Positions 7,168 through 15,810 of a DNA stretch of 64,000 nt are shown here, piece after piece; positions within the stretch are counted from its first letter, which is position 1; every line of letters starts with the position of its first letter. Origin of the DNA: Actinoplanes sp. SE50/110 (GTDB lineage: Bacteria > Actinomycetota > Actinomycetes > Mycobacteriales > Micromonosporaceae); the NCBI RefSeq assembly GCF_900119315.1, contig NZ_LT827010.1:8736001-8800000 (forward strand), in the 5' to 3' direction. Under the pieces are notes generated by a model that saw only the letters and a list, made by a program, of their open reading frames with translations, was not told the DNA's origin and made no database searches. A program made the position numbers and the translations under genes.

Positions 7168-9522
7168 TCAGGCCTCCACCAACATCTCGTCGGACGCGTC
7201 GCTGTAGAAGTTGGGGTCGGCGGCGAGGATCGCCCGGCGCACGTCGAGCAGCTCGGTGACCCGTTGCTGGATCACCGCGGTGCCGACCAGACCGTCCTCC
7301 TCGGCCTCCCGACGGGCCGTCGTCGAGTTCTCGGCGATGTCCACGATCCGGTCGACCACCAGCGCCACGCTCCGTCCGCCCTCGCTGTAGACGACCACCG
7401 AGACGGTGTCGCCCTCCAACTCCTCGCCGTACGCCCCGAGCAGGTGCGACAGGCGCACGAGCGGAAGGATCTGGCCGCGGTACTGGACCACCTCGCGGGA
7501 GCCGGCGTGCTCGATCCGGTCGCGCGGGAACTCCTCCAGCCGGGTGACCGTGTCCAACGGGATCGCCACCCGGCGCTCGCCGACCGCGGTGACCAGCAGG
7601 CGCTCGGTGCCACCACCGGCCGGGCCGCGCTTCTCGGCGACGTTCTCGCGCTCCGAGTCGACGGCCAGGTGGGAGCGGCGGGCCAGCGAGGACACGTCCA
7701 GGATCAGGCCGACCTTGCCGTCGCCCAGGATGGTGGCCCCGGCGTAGAGGCCGATGTCCTTGAACCTGGTGTTCAGGGCCTTGACCACGACCTCCTCGGT
7801 GTTCAGCACCCGGTCCACGACCAGGCCGAACCGCCGGCCGTCGGCCTGCAGCACCATGATGTAGACGCCCTGGTCGCCACCGACTTCGAGACCGAGCGCG
7901 CGGTCCAGCCGGACCAGTGGCAGCAGCTTGCCGCGCAGGCGGTACACCGGGGCACCCGAGGCGTACTCCACCTTGGTGGTCTGCCCGTCGACGAAGACCA
8001 GTTCGAGGACCGCGACCTGCGGCACCACGTACCGCTGGTCGCCGCAGTCGACGGTGAGCGCCTGGATGATGGCGAGCGTCAGCGGGATGGTCAGGCGCCA
8101 GACGGTGCCCTCGCCGGGCGTCGAGTCGACGCTGACCGCGCCGCCGATGTTCTCGATGTTGGTCTTCACCACGTCCATGCCGACACCGCGGCCGGAGACG
8201 TTGGTGACCTTGGCGGCGGTGGAGAACCCGGGCTGGAAGACCATCGCCATGATGTCGCGCTTGTCCATGTTCGGTACCTGCTCCGGCCGGAGCAGCCCGT
8301 TCTCCACGGCCTTCTGCGCGATCCGCTCGACGTTCAGCCCGGCCCCGTCGTCCGCGACCTCGACCGCGACGTGCCCACCCTCGTGGTAGGCGCGCAGGGT
8401 CAACGTGCCCTCCGGACCCTTGCCGGCGGCGAGCCGTCGCTCCGGGTCCTCGATGCCGTGGTCGACCGCGTTGCGCACCAGGTGGGTCAGCGGGTCCTTG
8501 ACCGCTTCCAGCAGACTGCGGTCGAGCTCGGTCTCCTTGCCCTCCATCACCAGCTGGACCTGCTTGCCGAGCGAGTTGCTCAGGTCCCGGATGACCCGGG
8601 GCAGCTTGGACCAGATGTGCTCGATGGGCTGCATCCGGGTCTTCATGATGCCCTCTTGCAGCTCACTGGTGATCATGCCGAGCCGCTGGGCGCTGCGCAC
8701 CAGGCCGGAGTCGCCGATCTCCATCACGCCGCGGACCAGCTGGTTACGGGCCAGAACCAGCTCGCCGACCATGTTCATCAGGGTGTCCAGCAGGTCGACG
8801 TCGACCCGGATGGCGCTGTCCGCGATGCTCCGCTTCGGGGCCTGCGACTGCAGCGCCTCGCTGACCGCGGCCGGCTGCGTCTTGCCCTCCTCGAGCAGGA
8901 TCGTGCCGAGCTTGCGTTCGTCGCCCTCGATCTGCTGCTGCAGCGCCGAGGTGACGTCGGCGGCCTGGGCCGCGCCGGCCTCGACCAGGATCTGCCCGAT
9001 CGGCTGCCGCTGCTCGGCGACCGGCTCGGGAGCCGGGCGCGACGCGGCGGGCGCCTCGGTCTCGACCGACACCGGCGACTCGGCCTCGGCCGCCGCCGGC
9101 GCGGCCGCGGGTGCGGCCGCCGGGGCGCCGTCGGTCGGCGCGTCCATCTGCGCCTTGATCCGGACGATCATGCTGTCGATGTCGACCTCGTCCTCGGTGC
9201 CCTTCTCCTCGATCGAGGAGAGCAGCGAGCGGACGCCGTCGATGCAGAGCAGCAGGACGGTGATGGTCTCCGGGGTGACCGGCTGGACGCCGTCGCGCAA
9301 CCGGGAGAGCAGCGACTCACCCGCGTGGGCGAGCTTCTCCAGTCGGGAGAAGGCGAGGAACCCGCTCGTGCCCTTGATCGTGTGGATCGCCCGGAAGATG
9401 CGGGAGATCAGGTCACGTGACCCCGGCTCCTGCTCGAGGCTCACGAGGTCCCGGTCGATCTGGTCCAGGTTCTCGTGCGACTCCATGAGGAATTCGCCGA
9501 CGATCTCGCCAAGGTCTTCCAC
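7168..9522 (-). CDS. cheA: Chemotaxis histidine kinase CheA with two CheW-like domains
   Basis: This 784-residue kinase phosphorylates CheY and CheB. The HPt domain (1-110) has AIHTIKGTSGF with the phosphorylated His47. In place of the usual CheY-binding P2 domain, residues about 190-245 carry two GQILVEAG / GTILLEEG repeats like those in the N-domains of PilB/GspE. Then come the dimerisation helices, the ATPase domain (HLVRNAVDHGIE, DDGAGL, PGFSTA, GRGVGMDVV) and two consecutive CheW-like domains (about 510-640 and 650-770). I chose GTG 9522 because AGGAGG ends 5 nt before it. A TTG start 51 nt upstream is possible but has no good ribosome site. Confidence 0.92.
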   Translation of the reverse strand: MEDLGEIVGEFLMESHENLDQIDRDLVSLEQEPGSRDLISRIFRAIHTIKGTSGFLAFSRLEKLAHAGESLLSRLRDGVQPVTPETITVLLLCIDGVRSLLSSIEEKGTEDEVDIDSMIVRIKAQMDAPTDGAPAAAPAAAPAAAEAESPVSVETEAPAASRPAPEPVAEQRQPIGQILVEAGAAQAADVTSALQQQIEGDERKLGTILLEEGKTQPAAVSEALQSQAPKRSIADSAIRVDVDLLDTLMNMVGELVLARNQLVRGVMEIGDSGLVRSAQRLGMITSELQEGIMKTRMQPIEHIWSKLPRVIRDLSNSLGKQVQLVMEGKETELDRSLLEAVKDPLTHLVRNAVDHGIEDPERRLAAGKGPEGTLTLRAYHEGGHVAVEVADDGAGLNVERIAQKAVENGLLRPEQVPNMDKRDIMAMVFQPGFSTAAKVTNVSGRGVGMDVVKTNIENIGGAVSVDSTPGEGTVWRLTIPLTLAIIQALTVDCGDQRYVVPQVAVLELVFVDGQTTKVEYASGAPVYRLRGKLLPLVRLDRALGLEVGGDQGVYIMVLQADGRRFGLVVDRVLNTEEVVVKALNTRFKDIGLYAGATILGDGKVGLILDVSSLARRSHLAVDSERENVAEKRGPAGGGTERLLVTAVGERRVAIPLDTVTRLEEFPRDRIEHAGSREVVQYRGQILPLVRLSHLLGAYGEELEGDTVSVVVYSEGGRSVALVVDRIVDIAENSTTARREAEEDGLVGTAVIQQRVTELLDVRRAILAADPNFYSDASDEMLVEA

Positions 9523-9602
9523 GTCTACCTCCTGCTCGGCTTCACAGCCCTCATCGACCCTCGCGGGCGCCAACTGAGAAGACTCGTCCGATACGGCCTG
9601 GA

Positions 9603-10301
9603 TCAGGCCTCTCCGCCCGGACGTCGATAGCGATAGCCGAACCCGCGCACCGATTCGATCGGCGATTCGTCCGGGTCGGACCAGCCGAGCTTGCGCCGCA
9701 ACCGCAGGACCGCGAACTTGACCCGCTCCTGGCCGATGCCGGTCGGGTCGTCCCAGGCCTGGGTCAGCAGCTGGTTCGGCGAAAGCACCGCTCCGGCATG
9801 CCGGACCAGCGCGTTGAGCAGACGGAACTCGGTCGGCGTGAGCCGCTTCTCGTCGCCTTTGACATAGACCCGGCGCTTGGTCGGGTCCAGGTGCACCAGG
9901 CCGTCGTCGTAGATCTGGCTGGCCCAGCTGTTCTGTCCGCTCGACGAGCGGCGCAGCAGCGCCTCCACCCGGGCCAGCAGCTCGTTGTTGGCGAACGGCT
10001 TGGTCAGGTAGTCGTCGGCGCCGCCGCGCAGGCCGCGCACCTTCTCGGCCTCCTGGCCGTGCGCGGTCAGCACCAGCACCGGCACGTCGGACACGTCCCG
10101 CAGCCGCTCCAGCACCTGCCAGCCGTCCATCTCCGGCAGTCCGACGTCGAGCACCACCAGATCGGGGTGCTCGGCGTAGGCCTCCTTCAGCCCGGAACGG
10201 CCGTCCGCGGCGTGGGCCACCTCGTACCCGGCCCGGCTGAACAGCAGCCGCAGGGCGAGTGCGATGTCCGGGTCGTCCTCGACCACGAGTAGGCGACTCA
10301 T
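9603..10301 (-). CDS. OmpR/PhoB-family response regulator
   Basis: This 232-residue two-domain transcription factor has an N-terminal receiver (MSRLLVVEDDPDIALAL, VVLDVGLPEMDGW with the phosphorylated Asp, YLTKPF with the Lys) and a C-terminal winged helix (LTPTEFRLLNALVRHAG, VKFAVLRLRRKLG, VRGFGYRYR). No histidine kinase lies beside it, so it may be an orphan or may be served from elsewhere. It ends 80 nt before cheA in the same direction, and could be read through into the che operon or control it. The ATG at 10301 is the natural domain start. Confidence 0.88.
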   Translation of the reverse strand: MSRLLVVEDDPDIALALRLLFSRAGYEVAHAADGRSGLKEAYAEHPDLVVLDVGLPEMDGWQVLERLRDVSDVPVLVLTAHGQEAEKVRGLRGGADDYLTKPFANNELLARVEALLRRSSSGQNSWASQIYDDGLVHLDPTKRRVYVKGDEKRLTPTEFRLLNALVRHAGAVLSPNQLLTQAWDDPTGIGQERVKFAVLRLRRKLGWSDPDESPIESVRGFGYRYRRPGGEA

Positions 10302-10457
10302 CGTGTGCTCACCCTGCCCCCAGCTCGTGCTCGCGCCCGATTCCGGGCACGGCCGATCCCCGGGCGCATGGCGCCGGGAAGTCGGTTGTCCTGCTTGGCA
10401 CCGTCCGCGCGACCGCGGGCGGGAGATATTCAAAGGCGCAAAGACACCATAGCGTGA

Positions 10458-10485
10458 TGTCACTGCCTATTTACGGACAGTGACA
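10458..10485. promoter_or_regulatory. Inverted repeat, possible regulator-binding site
   Basis: TGTCACTG (10458-10465) and CAGTGACA (10478-10485) are perfect complements separated by 12 nt, with AT-rich spacing. It lies about 160 nt upstream of the response regulator start, near the position expected for its promoter. It suits a dimeric regulator, possibly the response regulator itself; that link is inferred. Confidence 0.4.
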
Positions 10486-10657
10486 GTTTAGCGGGCAAAG
10501 GCCCGGTACACGGGCTGGTCCCCAAGGATCTCCGGGCCGATGACGGGCACGGTCCGCGAGCCGGCGGCGGCTCGCCCATCCCCCCAGGATTTCATTTCCA
10601 GTACGACATTTCCGCCATACCGCGAAAGATGTGACACGCGGCGAAGTTAAGGGTCCG

Positions 10658-10694
10658 ATATCCCTGGTGGACGAATCGCGTCCACCACGGATAT
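10658..10694 (+). promoter_or_regulatory. Hairpin directly upstream of the CAP-gene ribosome site
   Basis: ATATCC (10658-10663) pairs with GGATAT (10689-10694), and GGTGGACG (10666-10673) pairs with CGTCCACC (10679-10686) around a 5-nt loop, with one 2x2 internal mismatch. GGGAGG, the ribosome site for the GTG at 10707, starts at the next base. The structure could affect translation or stability of the mRNA. No known riboswitch class was recognised. Confidence 0.55.
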
Positions 10695-10706
10695 GGGAGG
10701 AAACCC

Positions 10707-11348
10707 GTGTTCGACAAGGTGGTACGCCGCGCCTCCGCGCTCGCGGCCGCGCCCGCACTGCTCGCCCTGCCGGTCGCCCTGTTCGCCCTGCCGCACGCCG
10801 TGCACGCCCAGGGCCCGGTGGTCCCGCCCCGGCCGCCGGGCATGCCCACCCCCGCCCCGGAACGGTTGGGGTCACCCGATCCGGCGACCTCGACCGTCAT
10901 CCCGGCCGCGCCGATCACCCCGCAGATCGCCGCGGCGCCGGCGGTCGACCCGGTGAAGGCCCGCGCCCGCACCCTGATGCACCAGGTGATCCGCCTGACC
11001 AACCGGGAGCGGGAGGCGAACGGGTGCGCCCGCCTCACGGTCGACCACGAGCTGATCGTGGCCTCGGTGGCGCAGAGCTACTACATGGCGCGGACCCGGC
11101 TGTTCAGCCACGTGTGGCGGGACGGCTCCACCTTCGCGATGCGCGCCGAACGGGCCGGATACCGCGCCCCGGCCGGCGAGAACATCGCCTGGGGCTACCC
11201 GACCGCCGCCGAGGTGATGCAGGCGTGGATGAACAGTCCCGGACACCGGGCGAACATCCTCAACTGCGGAGCGAAGTCGATCGGCGCCGCCATCGTGTAC
11301 GCGGCGGACGGGACGCCGTACTACACCCAGACCTTCGGGTGGAGCTGA
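10707..11348 (+). CDS. Secreted CAP (SCP/PR-1) domain protein
   Basis: This 213-residue protein has a clear signal peptide (hydrophobic ALAAAPALLALPVALFALP, predicted cut after HAVHA), a Pro-rich linker and a C-terminal CAP domain. The CAP motifs are visible: LTNREREANGC, YYMARTRLFSHVW, GENIAWGY, AWMNSPGHRANILN and YYTQTFGW. Bacterial CAP proteins are extracellular; their roles range from sporulation to cell-wall association and are not fixed by sequence. The start is GTG with GGGAGG 6 nt upstream. It stands alone between a response regulator and murB. Confidence 0.9.
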   Translation: MFDKVVRRASALAAAPALLALPVALFALPHAVHAQGPVVPPRPPGMPTPAPERLGSPDPATSTVIPAAPITPQIAAAPAVDPVKARARTLMHQVIRLTNREREANGCARLTVDHELIVASVAQSYYMARTRLFSHVWRDGSTFAMRAERAGYRAPAGENIAWGYPTAAEVMQAWMNSPGHRANILNCGAKSIGAAIVYAADGTPYYTQTFGWS

Positions 11349-11354
11349 ACCGGT

Positions 11355-12431
11355 TTACAGTGCGCAGTTGACCAGCACCGGCTCGGGGTGCAACGTGATG
11401 CCGAATCGGTCACGCACCCCGTCCCGGATGGTCCGCGCCAGATCCAGCAGCGCACCGGTGTCGCCGGCGCCCCGATGGGTCAGCGCCAGGGTGTGCTTGG
11501 TGGAGATGGCCACCCCGGCGCCGGCGAACCCCTTCGGGAAGCCGGCGTGCTCGATCAGCCAGGCGGCCGGCACCTTCACCGTGCCGTCCGCGCCCGGCCA
11601 GTGCGGCATCTCGCCACGCGCCGCGGTCAGCTCGGCGAAGAACGCGGCGCTCACCACCGGATTGGTGAAGAACGAACCGACCGACCAGGTGTCCCGGTCC
11701 GCCGGGTCGAGGACCATGCCCTTGCCGGCCCGCAACTTCAGCACGGTCTGCCGGGCGTGCTCCAGCGGCACCCGGTCGCCGGCCTCGACACCCAGCTGAC
11801 GGGCCAGCTCCGCGTACCGGATCGGGGCACTGCGATCCGCCCGGGCCAGCCGGAAGTCCACGGCGGTCACCAGGTAGCGGTCGTTGTGCTTGAACACGCT
11901 GGAGCGGTAGCCGAAGGCGCAGTCGGCCGGGGACATCATCAGCTGCTCGTCGGCGACCCGGTCGTAGGCGTGCACCGCCACGATGGTGTGCGCCACCTCC
12001 TGGCCGTACGCCCCGACGTTCTGGATCGGGGTGGCGCCGGCCGACCCCGGGATACCGGACAGGCACTCGACGCCGGACAGGCCGTTGCCCACCGCGTACG
12101 CCACGAAATCGTCCCAGGGCTCGCCGGCGGCGACCCGGACCACCGCCTCGCCGGCGCTCTCCGAGACCACCTCGATCCCGCGGGTGCGCAGCAACAGCAC
12201 CTCCCCGGCGAAGCCGGCGTCACCGATCACCACGTTGCTGCCGCCGGCCAGGACCAGGACCGGACGTCCCTCGGCAGTGGCTTTACGCACCGTGGCGACC
12301 GCTTCGTCCGTCTCGACCGCGGTGGTCACCGTGCCGGCCGGGCCGCCGAGGCGTAGCGTCGTATAGGCCGCCAGCACTCGGTCCGCGGCGGGCGTCGGGT
12401 CAGTCAGGTGGTCGGCGAATGCGTCGGGCAC
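11355..12431 (-). CDS. murB: UDP-N-acetylenolpyruvoylglucosamine reductase MurB
   Basis: This 358-residue FAD enzyme makes UDP-N-acetylmuramic acid with NADPH, a cytoplasmic step of peptidoglycan synthesis. It shows TTLRLGGPAG, the FAD-binding VLAGGSNVVIGD, SGIPGSAGATPIQNVGAYGQE, FGYRSSVFK with the Tyr and Arg used in catalysis, and GSFFTNPVV with the active Ser. The C-terminal HPEPVLVNC is usual. I favour GTG 12431 because TAGGGT (minus strand, 12444-12439) lies exactly 7 nt upstream, as at many leaderless genes here. The GTG at 12440 would overlap that hexamer. It stands alone and convergent to the CAP gene. Confidence 0.94.
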   Translation of the reverse strand: MPDAFADHLTDPTPAADRVLAAYTTLRLGGPAGTVTTAVETDEAVATVRKATAEGRPVLVLAGGSNVVIGDAGFAGEVLLLRTRGIEVVSESAGEAVVRVAAGEPWDDFVAYAVGNGLSGVECLSGIPGSAGATPIQNVGAYGQEVAHTIVAVHAYDRVADEQLMMSPADCAFGYRSSVFKHNDRYLVTAVDFRLARADRSAPIRYAELARQLGVEAGDRVPLEHARQTVLKLRAGKGMVLDPADRDTWSVGSFFTNPVVSAAFFAELTAARGEMPHWPGADGTVKVPAAWLIEHAGFPKGFAGAGVAISTKHTLALTHRGAGDTGALLDLARTIRDGVRDRFGITLHPEPVLVNCAL

Positions 12432-12499
12432 GGGGTTCACCCTAAGCTCAAGGGGCGGAGTGAAAAACCTGCGGCCCGGCCGAGCGGGAGACGACTGCG

Positions 12500-13261
12500 A
12501 TGAACAGGTTGCACGCGACGAAGGATTTCTGGCTGGCGGCGCTGCGCGCCGACGGGCCGGCCCTGTGGGAGGCCGTCGCCGAGACCGGTCCCGGCGTGCC
12601 GGTCCCCGCCATCCCCGACTGGACCACCGCCGACCTGGCGTTCCACGTTCTGGACCTGCTGCGCTGGGTGCGGGCGACGATCGCCCGCGGGGTCACCGAC
12701 CGCCCCTCCGCTCCCCCGGGCTCCGATTCCCGGCCGGAGTGGGACGAGGCCCTCGACCAGCTCCGGCGCGAGCTGACCGGGACGATCGAGACGCTGGAGG
12801 CGCTCGACCCGGATCTGCCCGCGTGGAACTGGGCGCCGCAGCCGAAACGGGCGGTGTTCTGGGACCGGCGGATGGCACACGAGATCTCGGTGCACCGCTG
12901 GGACGCCGAGGCGGCGGCCGGGCGGCCCACCCCGATCGAGACCAAGCTGGCCACCGACGGGGTGGCCGAGATCCTCGACACCTGGCTGCCGGCCGGCAAA
13001 CGGCAGGGGCCGACCGACCTGCACGGCGTGGTGCACCTGGTCGGCACGGATGCGGAAACCGAGTGGTTCGTCCGGCTGCGCGGGGCGGGGATCGCGCTGC
13101 TGGACACCGGCACGATCCTCGACACCGACGATCACCACGCCCGGGCCAAGGCGACCGGCACGGCCAGTGATCTGCAGTTGGCACTGATGGGCCGCAAACG
13201 TACCGACCAATTGGCGTTGAGCGGTGATCCCCGCCTGATCCAGGCTCTTCGCACCGGCTGA
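12500..13261 (+). CDS. Maleylpyruvate isomerase-family mycothiol-dependent protein
   Basis: This 253-residue protein of the DinB-like fold uses mycothiol, the main thiol of actinobacteria. The N-terminal four-helix domain has WTTADLAFHVLDLLRWV, where the first metal-binding His sits, and the middle shows MAHEISVHRWDAE with the other His residues. The C-terminal domain carries the SCP2-like ending seen in the family. Reported activities include isomerisation and thiol transfer; the substrate here is unknown. The ATG has GGGAGA upstream and a TAAGCT -10 candidate (12443-12448) facing the murB promoter. Confidence 0.8.
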   Translation: MNRLHATKDFWLAALRADGPALWEAVAETGPGVPVPAIPDWTTADLAFHVLDLLRWVRATIARGVTDRPSAPPGSDSRPEWDEALDQLRRELTGTIETLEALDPDLPAWNWAPQPKRAVFWDRRMAHEISVHRWDAEAAAGRPTPIETKLATDGVAEILDTWLPAGKRQGPTDLHGVVHLVGTDAETEWFVRLRGAGIALLDTGTILDTDDHHARAKATGTASDLQLALMGRKRTDQLALSGDPRLIQALRTG

Positions 13262-13305
13262 GTTCCCGCACCGTTGGACGACGCCGCTGTGGGGAGGTCG
13301 GGCCC

Positions 13306-13322
13306 TATGATGAACCGGTTAA
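13306..13322 (+). promoter_or_regulatory. Promoter and likely LacI operator of the beta-glucosidase operon
   Basis: TATGAT (13306-13311) is a good -10. It runs straight into TGAACCGGTTAA (13311-13322), symmetric in 10 of 12 positions around CCGG, like the operators of LacI-family repressors. The overlap with the transcription start fits repression by the LacI protein encoded downstream. Confidence 0.5.
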
Positions 13323-13351
13323 GTTCAGCGGATCAAGGAAGCGGTGAAGAC

Positions 13352-14755
13352 ATGACGGCAACCGTCACGTCCACGTCGGCGCAGCCGGCGCGTGCGGGGA
13401 TCACCTTCCCCGACGGCTTCATCTGGGGCGCGGCCACGGCCTCGTACCAGATCGAGGGCGCGGCGCGGGAGGACGGTCGCGGCCCGTCCATCTGGGACAC
13501 CTTCAGCCGAACACCCGGCAAAGTGCACAAGGGGCACACCGGCGACGTCGCGTGCGACCACTACCACCGGTACGTCGAGGACGTGGCCCTGATGGCCGAC
13601 CTCGGCCTGGCCTCGTACCGGTTCTCGGTCGCCTGGCCGCGGGTCCGCCCGGACGGCACCGGCCCGGTCAACGCCCGAGGCCTCGACTTCTACGACCGGC
13701 TCACCGACGAACTGCTCGGCAAGGGCATCGACCCGGTCGTCACCCTCTACCACTGGGACCTGCCGCAGACGCTGGAGGACCGCGGCGGCTGGGCCGACCG
13801 GGAGACCGCCGAGGCGTTCGGCGAGTACGCCGAGGTCGTCTACCGCAAACTCGGCGACCGGGTCGGCACCTGGACCACCCTCAACGAACCGTGGTGCTCG
13901 GCCTACCTCGGCTACGGCTCCGGCATCCACGCCCCCGGCGTGCAGGACCCGGCCAAAGCCCTGGCCGCCGTCCACCACCTGCTCCTCGGACACGGCCTGG
14001 CGGCGCAGGCGCTGCGGGCCGCCGGCGCCCAGCGGGTCAGCATCACGCTCAACCCGTGCGAGGTCTACCCGGTCGACCCGGAAAGCCCGGCCGACCGCGC
14101 CGCGGCCCACCTCATCGACGGCCTCGCCAACCGGATCTTCTTCGACCCGCTGCTGCGCGGCGAGTACCCGGCCGACGTCCTGGAGCACATCGCCCGGCTC
14201 ACCGACCTCTCCTACCTGCGCGACGGTGACCTGGCCACCATCCAGCAGCCGCTCGACGTGCTGGGCATCAACTTCTACAACCCGGCGTACGTGTCGGCCA
14301 AGCCCGGCGCGCCCGGCGCCAAGGACTACCCGGGCAGCGAAGGCATCGCCTTCCGCCCGCCGGTCGGCCCGGTCACCGACATGAACTGGCCGATCGAGCC
14401 GGCCAGCCTCACCCGGCTGCTCACCCGCATCCACCGGGACTACCCGGGCACCCCGCTGATGATCACCGAGAACGGCGCGGCGTTCCCCGAGGGCCCGATC
14501 GCGGACGGCACCGTTCCGGACCGGCGCCGGATCGAGTACGTCGACGGCCACCTGCGCGCCTGCCACGACGCACTGGCCGCCGGAGTCGATCTGCGGGGAT
14601 ACTTCCTCTGGTCACTGATGGACAACTTCGAATGGGCCGAGGGATACGCGAAGCGTTTCGGTATTGTGCACGTCGACTACACGACGCAGCAGCGGGTGCT
14701 CAAAGACAGCGCGAAGTGGTACCGCGAGGTGATCAAGCGCAACGGGCTTTCCTAA
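13352..14755 (+). CDS. GH1 family beta-glucosidase
   Basis: This 467-residue cytoplasmic glycoside hydrolase of family 1 releases glucose (or a related sugar) from the non-reducing end of beta-glucosides. It starts FPDGFIWGAATASYQIEGA, has TLNEPW with the acid/base Glu and MITENGAAF with the nucleophile Glu, and ends with SLMDNFEWAEGYAKRFGIV. There is no signal peptide, so the sugar must be imported first. The ATG at 13352 is preferred over a start 78 nt upstream because the family domain begins right after it. The LacI-type gene follows by 10 nt and probably regulates it. Confidence 0.93.
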   Translation: MTATVTSTSAQPARAGITFPDGFIWGAATASYQIEGAAREDGRGPSIWDTFSRTPGKVHKGHTGDVACDHYHRYVEDVALMADLGLASYRFSVAWPRVRPDGTGPVNARGLDFYDRLTDELLGKGIDPVVTLYHWDLPQTLEDRGGWADRETAEAFGEYAEVVYRKLGDRVGTWTTLNEPWCSAYLGYGSGIHAPGVQDPAKALAAVHHLLLGHGLAAQALRAAGAQRVSITLNPCEVYPVDPESPADRAAAHLIDGLANRIFFDPLLRGEYPADVLEHIARLTDLSYLRDGDLATIQQPLDVLGINFYNPAYVSAKPGAPGAKDYPGSEGIAFRPPVGPVTDMNWPIEPASLTRLLTRIHRDYPGTPLMITENGAAFPEGPIADGTVPDRRRIEYVDGHLRACHDALAAGVDLRGYFLWSLMDNFEWAEGYAKRFGIVHVDYTTQQRVLKDSAKWYREVIKRNGLS

Positions 14756-14765
14756 GGAGCGGTTT

Positions 14766-15785
14766 GTGACGACGCGGGAGCGGCCCACGCTGGAGGCGGT
14801 GGCCCGGCGCGCCGGGGTGTCCCGGGCAACCGTCTCCCGCGTCGTCAACGGGTCCACCACGGTGGCCGCCACCATCCGGGAGGCGGTCAACCGGGCCGTC
14901 GACGAACTCGGCTACGTGCCCAACCAGGCGGCCCGCAGCCTGGTCACCCAGCGCACCGACTCGGTCGCCCTGATCCTGCCGGAAACCGCGAACCGGGTCT
15001 TCTCCGACGACCTGTTCTTCCCCGCGATCATCCGCGGCGTCGGCATGGAACTCGAAGCCGCCGACAAACAGCTCGTCCTCATGATGACCGGCTCCGAAGC
15101 CGGCCACCACCGCGTCGAGAGGTACGCGGTCGCCGGCCACGTCGACGGCGTCATGTTCGCCAGCATCCACGGCGCCGACCCGCTCCCCGGCGCCCTCGCC
15201 CGCCGCGGCATCCCGGTCATCTGCAGCGGCCGCCCGATGACCGCCGGCAGCGACCCCGCCGTCCCCTACGTCGACGTCGACCACGCCGGCGGCGTCGCGG
15301 CCGCCGTCCACCACCTGATCCGGACCGGGCGGCGGCGGATCGCCACCATCGCCGGCCCGCAGGACATGGTGGCCGGCATCGAACGCCTCGCCGGCTACCA
15401 CGCCACCCTGCAGGCGGCCGGGCTGCCGGAACTCGCGGTCACCGGCGACTTCACCCGCGAATCGGGCATCACCGGGATGCGCGAGCTCCTCGCCCGCGAC
15501 CCCGAGCTCGACGCGGTCTTCGTGGCCAGCGACCTGATGGCCCACGGTGCCCTGACCGCGCTGCGCGAAGCCGGCCGCCGGGTGCCGGCCGACGTGGCGG
15601 TGATCGGCTTCGACGACTTCGACATCAGCCGGTACAGCGACCCGCCGCTGACCACGGTGCGGCAGCCGATCGGCGAGATCGGGCAGACCCTGGCGCGGCA
15701 GATGCTGCTGCTGATCGCCGGTGAGCAGGACGTGCCGAACTCGGTGGTGCTGCCGACGGAGCTGATCGTCCGCGACTCGGCCTGA
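14766..15785 (+). CDS. LacI-family transcriptional regulator
   Basis: This 339-residue sugar-responsive repressor has an N-terminal helix-turn-helix and hinge (LEAVARRAGVSRATVSRVVNG, GYVPNQAARSLVTQRT) followed by a periplasmic-binding-protein-like effector domain (about 65-335). It starts at GTG with AAGGAG upstream, 10 nt after the beta-glucosidase stop, so the two are co-transcribed. A beta-glucoside or glucose is the likely inducer, inferred from the neighbour. A symmetric site at 13311-13322 is its probable operator. Confidence 0.92.
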   Translation: MTTRERPTLEAVARRAGVSRATVSRVVNGSTTVAATIREAVNRAVDELGYVPNQAARSLVTQRTDSVALILPETANRVFSDDLFFPAIIRGVGMELEAADKQLVLMMTGSEAGHHRVERYAVAGHVDGVMFASIHGADPLPGALARRGIPVICSGRPMTAGSDPAVPYVDVDHAGGVAAAVHHLIRTGRRRIATIAGPQDMVAGIERLAGYHATLQAAGLPELAVTGDFTRESGITGMRELLARDPELDAVFVASDLMAHGALTALREAGRRVPADVAVIGFDDFDISRYSDPPLTTVRQPIGEIGQTLARQMLLLIAGEQDVPNSVVLPTELIVRDSA

Positions 15786-15810
15786 CCGCCGGCCGGGTTC
15801 CGTCCCCGAG

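Larger units (their letters stand above)
10302..10706. other. Intergenic region between response regulator and CAP gene
   Basis: This 405-nt divergent spacer holds no convincing gene. It contains a symmetric operator-like inverted repeat (10458-10485) on the regulator side and a long hairpin just before the CAP-gene ribosome site (10658-10694). A minus-strand TATGGT lies near 10445 and could be the -10 of the regulator gene. Confidence 0.6.

Noticed and set aside
7027..9420. 797-codon plus-strand frame opposite cheA
   Set aside because: Antisense to a clear CheA; the translation is repetitive (LDRV, DHHL-like) with no domain.
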